Shown in pieces: positions 60,257-63,318 of a DNA stretch of 63,318 bases (the first letter of the stretch is position 1; each line of letters opens with the position of its first letter). The stretch comes from Treponema sp. (GTDB taxonomy: Bacteria > Spirochaetota > Spirochaetia > Treponematales > Treponemataceae), in the NCBI GenBank assembly GCA_024400955.1, contig JAKSLY010000012.1, positions 1 to 63,318 of the forward strand. The letters are read 5' to 3'. The notes under the pieces were generated by a model, which was not told the DNA's origin, made no database searches, and saw nothing but the letters and a program-made list of their open reading frames with translations. Position numbers and translations under genes: made by a program.

Positions 60257-63138
60257 TAGTATCGTTTTCTGTAAAATCTCCAGTTGCCGTTTTTTCCAAT
60301 GACGTTACAATCAGCCACACTGCGACGCACAACTCCAAGGTCACTGCACTGGAAGAATTCCAATTTCTTCAATGCTGAACCAAGGTCATCTCCATTGAAA
60401 AAGGCATTGCGGTCAATTGCACACAGTATTCCTTCCTGCCACTCATCTTCCCCTTCCTGCCTGTAGGAAAAAATGTCACCAGGTACCAGGGTGCATGCAA
60501 GCTCTTGAAAATCCACTGCCCCAAAAGAATCATCAACTAGAAGCTCCCTTGCTTCCGCACCGCCACCAAAGGCAATCTCCATGAACCCTTGGGAATCGAT
60601 GCCGGCATTCCTTACAGCGGCTGGATAGTTTTCTGGATCATTGTCCGGAGCCAAGGTTCCGCTCCAGTTTGCAAGACCATACAATGTCTCCCTTCCGCCA
60701 GAAGATTCGGAAACAGCCTTAAATAATTCTTCATGATTCTTCCATATAAGTGATGCTTTTTCCAAATCAGAAGCAAGGTCCTCCCCATAGGTAAATGAGG
60801 GATAGGAATCAAATGCAAGGGGAGAAAACACATCCCTGACAAGCTCTCCTGTTTTTAGAAGGTTTGCTTGATATTCAAAGGGATTCATCCGCCCGCCTTT
60901 TGAAAATGCAACAGATGCACCAGTTCCGCTTTTGGGGCCTAATTCAATGCACTGTCCGCCATTACCCACCGAAAGTGACGACATGGCCGTAAACAATGTT
61001 CCTGAAGAACATGAACGGTTCCATGGGTTGCCGTCACGGCCAATCCATCTGTGAACCATATTCCAGTCGGGAAGAGCCCTGTCAAAATTCCATTCAACAA
61101 GATAAAGTCCTCCACGCCAGACAGACTTCTTGTCATAAAAAGCCACATCTCTTTCAGGCGGAGTTTTTGCAATGCAGCGGCCATCATGTTCAAGAAGAAT
61201 TGAATAGGATTCACCAATAACCGGGGCAAAATCAAGTCCAACGGGATAAATCCTAAAACCGCAAACCAAGTCGTCACCAAGAAAGAACCGTCCACCTTCA
61301 TCAAGAAAAAAATCTTCAGCGGAAGTTTTTTCAAGAATGCATGAGGCATCACCATCAACACCTGCTGAATAAATTCCATACTCCCTTCTGTTTCCTGCAG
61401 CATCAAAAACCTCCAGGCGGATACTGCATTCCCCTGGTGTACCTGATGGATTTCCAGCACCACCATTCTGCCCGCCATACAGAAAATTCTTCCTTTGAAA
61501 AACTACTTCCACCGGAACCCTTTCATGGGCGACACCATTGAACAGTGCCTGCCGGGTTCTTGCCTTAAGCCTTGCCTGAATTCCCTCAAGGACAAGGGAT
61601 TCCCCCGTATTGGGAATAAAACAGAAGCCACCCCCTGCAATGCAGCCCTGGTCTTCCTCATGGGAAAAGGAAAAATCAAGGATCCCAGGTTCCGAATCGA
61701 AGGCAAAGATTTCACCTGCATCCGATTCATACCGGTTTTCATCCTTCATATCCCGGCTGGTCCTAAGGAGGATTCTCATGGGAACATAGTGCCGGCTGCC
61801 CTTAAAGAGATCTTCCATCTGGGCCCAGGACATTTTTCTTGCACGGTCCCCTGGAATGTCGGGAATCAAAACAGCCATGACATTTTCCTTTGCAGGACTG
61901 CCAATACCATTTTCGCTTTCAACAGAACAAACCACTGCGCAGGAATAAAACCCACCTGTATCATTATCCTTTCTGCCTGTTCCATCAGGACACCAAACAA
62001 GAAGATCCCCCGGCCTGACTTTTTCTGCACTGGGAACAACAGCCGCAACATAAGGTACATCCCGCGATTCCAGAATCATGCTGGAAAATACATCGCGCTT
62101 ATTGCGAAGAAGGAATTCAATTTGAGTGGAAAAAAGATTTTCACCTTCCATCGTGATGAACTGCTCCAAATCCCTGACAGAAAACAAAAGTCCATCTGCG
62201 CCGCAAATCCTGTCACCAAGACCTGCCGACAAAAGACAATGGGAAAGAAAACCTGGACTGTCGCATCCAGAGCAATTCATTCTGCCGGAAAGACCGCCTG
62301 CAATGTATTCTTCCATGGCCGATCTTTTACTGAACATTTTGGGACTGTCTGCCCCCAGAGGACTGTACAAGACATGTCCTTCAGCAAAAGCTAGGGCACT
62401 GCGGGCCAGGGCAATTCCTTCTTCTGCCGACAGAAATTCCTTGTCCGTATAGCCAATGGCCTGAATGGAATTTCCAAAGGAAAAAACTTCCCGCTGATTT
62501 TCAAAGCAAAGGTCAAGGTAGCCTCGAATTTCCGGTGCAAGATCTTCAAAATCAATGTCAGGCATGAAAATTCTTGAAGGATATTCAGTGCATGCCTTTA
62601 CGGAAAAATTTTCAAGGCTTGAAGCAAGAAGGTAATCTTCATACCCTGCTTTTACTTCAACTGCAATCTCCATGGAAAACCTTCTGCCTGCCCATTCAAA
62701 ATCAAGGAAGTTTTTCCTGCCGACCATTAAAGTAGGAAAACCTCCGGAACCATCATCATGAGAATTCCCTGAAGCATAACCTGCCGCAGAATTTTCCCCG
62801 GCAGAAACCTTTGCCCTTATGGTCCATGGGGAATCAAGATTACCAGTACCATAGGAAGTTAATGCCGTCAAACCGGAATCATCTCCATTGTCAATAGCAT
62901 CTCCAGACCTGCAGGAAAGCAGGATGCATCCTGAAGACGATCCATTTCTGCAGGAAACCTGCTGGATGCGGGTAACCCTAAGGGCCATGTTCCAGGGTTC
63001 AATGGTCATGACGAAATACGAATCCAATCCATCCTGACGCAGGCAGTATTTTTCCGTAACCACAGGGCGCCCCCAGGAAAGAAAACCGGTGCAAAAGAGA
63101 AAGAAAACCAAAAACAATTTTTTTATAAAAAGCATCAC
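60253..63138 (-). CDS. Large exported protein with possible NlpC/P60-like segment
   Basis: 961 residues. Signal peptide (FIKKLFLVFFLFCTGFLSWG), then a mostly beta-rich secreted protein. In the middle, NCSGCDSPGFLSHCLLSAGL (about 290-310), followed by VRPGDLLVWCPDG and FYSCAVVCSVE, follows the layout of NlpC/P60 cysteine peptidases (Cys-containing helix, PGDLL turn, strand). The His expected in the last strand is not seen, so it may be inactive or unrelated. The C-terminal third is rich in Gly and aromatic residues. Unknown function; possibly periplasmic or surface exposed. Confidence 0.55.
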   Translation of the reverse strand: MMLFIKKLFLVFFLFCTGFLSWGRPVVTEKYCLRQDGLDSYFVMTIEPWNMALRVTRIQQVSCRNGSSSGCILLSCRSGDAIDNGDDSGLTALTSYGTGNLDSPWTIRAKVSAGENSAAGYASGNSHDDGSGGFPTLMVGRKNFLDFEWAGRRFSMEIAVEVKAGYEDYLLASSLENFSVKACTEYPSRIFMPDIDFEDLAPEIRGYLDLCFENQREVFSFGNSIQAIGYTDKEFLSAEEGIALARSALAFAEGHVLYSPLGADSPKMFSKRSAMEEYIAGGLSGRMNCSGCDSPGFLSHCLLSAGLGDRICGADGLLFSVRDLEQFITMEGENLFSTQIEFLLRNKRDVFSSMILESRDVPYVAAVVPSAEKVRPGDLLVWCPDGTGRKDNDTGGFYSCAVVCSVESENGIGSPAKENVMAVLIPDIPGDRARKMSWAQMEDLFKGSRHYVPMRILLRTSRDMKDENRYESDAGEIFAFDSEPGILDFSFSHEEDQGCIAGGGFCFIPNTGESLVLEGIQARLKARTRQALFNGVAHERVPVEVVFQRKNFLYGGQNGGAGNPSGTPGECSIRLEVFDAAGNRREYGIYSAGVDGDASCILEKTSAEDFFLDEGGRFFLGDDLVCGFRIYPVGLDFAPVIGESYSILLEHDGRCIAKTPPERDVAFYDKKSVWRGGLYLVEWNFDRALPDWNMVHRWIGRDGNPWNRSCSSGTLFTAMSSLSVGNGGQCIELGPKSGTGASVAFSKGGRMNPFEYQANLLKTGELVRDVFSPLAFDSYPSFTYGEDLASDLEKASLIWKNHEELFKAVSESSGGRETLYGLANWSGTLAPDNDPENYPAAVRNAGIDSQGFMEIAFGGGAEARELLVDDSFGAVDFQELACTLVPGDIFSYRQEGEDEWQEGILCAIDRNAFFNGDDLGSALKKLEFFQCSDLGVVRRSVADCNVIGKNGNWRFYRKRYY

Positions 63139-63193
63139 ATATTATGATTGTGTTCTTTTTATTTTTTTTGCACGGAAAATGAAGAAATTTTGA

Positions 63194-63260
63194 AAAAAAA
63201 GCAAAAAAAAAAGAACCCCCAAAAACACGTGTTTCTGGAGGTCCGACGCGGGTCCTCGGC
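63194..63260. repeat. Palindrome and GC-rich element at the window end
   Basis: CCAAAAACACGTGTTTCTGG (63218-63237) is a near-perfect palindrome; on the minus strand it is followed by a T-run and looks like a terminator. GTCCGACGCGGGTCCTCGGC and GGAGTTCGAGCCCGG follow; the latter resembles a tRNA T arm, but I find no complete cloverleaf. Nothing else is seen in 63139-63318. Confidence 0.45.
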
Positions 63261-63318
63261 GGAGTTCGAGCCCGGAAAATTCAAATGTGGAGGTAAAAGT
63301 TTTATCAATTATTCTCCC

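Noticed and set aside
63229..63260. A second tRNA at the window end
   Set aside because: Only a T-arm-like GGAGTTCGAGCCCGG is present; acceptor, D and anticodon arms cannot be built.

Overview
This window looks like the chromosome of a Treponema-like spirochaete, probably a host- or gut-associated species. The pointers are its exported lipoproteins (SH3-like, BMP-type, large beta-rich paralogues), a PurE of the apparent class II type, an RSH protein, the beta-barrel/WD40 exported proteins and the general protein style. The genus is inferred from protein character only; no 16S rRNA is present.

Layout. 1-430 holds a tRNA-Asn and two broken repeats of its 3' end. 577-7198 (minus) holds a large glycoside-phosphorylase-like enzyme behind a LacI-type palindrome, then an aroA homologue followed by an AMP-forming ligase. 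7364-13783 (plus) is one tight operon: ilvB, PilZ, RlmM-like methyltransferase, SH3-like lipoprotein, ABC-F ATPase. 13.9-24.6 kb is the accessory part: exported lipoproteins, an Rpn-family nuclease whose 3' end is present three times in tandem, two paralogous surface lipoproteins, palindromic repeats, a VapBC module and a WD40 protein. 24.8-31.8 kb carries purM, purE, a SulP transporter, ychF, an RluA-type pseudouridine synthase and a TrmN6-like methyltransferase. 31.8-40.4 kb (minus) carries a BMP lipoprotein behind an RSH gene, and a five-gene operon (sufS, esterase-like, U32 peptidase, barrel protein, metallophosphoesterase). 40.5-50.2 kb has an HD protein, EF-G, a TPR protein, a lipoprotein, rlmJ, nadE, a REC-HD regulator and a Gx-type membrane protein. 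50.2-57.2 kb (plus) has metA, glgX, glgP and era. 57.2-60.3 kb (minus) has a PIN-Phd-PIN toxin-antitoxin locus and an alanine/glycine:cation symporter under a glycine riboswitch. The last 3 kb is a large exported protein.

Main themes. (1) The Rpn locus at 14848-16334 is the most unusual item: a complete nuclease gene followed by two extra copies of its C-terminal coding segment. Each copy has its own Shine-Dalgarno-like AGGGGG and ATG, which suggests an array of intragenic-antitoxin cassettes that could also swap the nuclease tail. (2) Several genes have a sigma-70 promoter whose -10 box lies only 6-7 nt before the start codon (metA, trmN6, rluA, purE, era and the first PIN gene), so leaderless mRNAs are likely common here. 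(3) Several housekeeping enzymes have lost expected catalytic residues (AroA, RSH hydrolase, HD domain, esterase, Era G4). (4) Glycogen and beta-glucan metabolism genes carry LacI-type operator palindromes.

All function calls are from motif reading by eye; no database search was possible.
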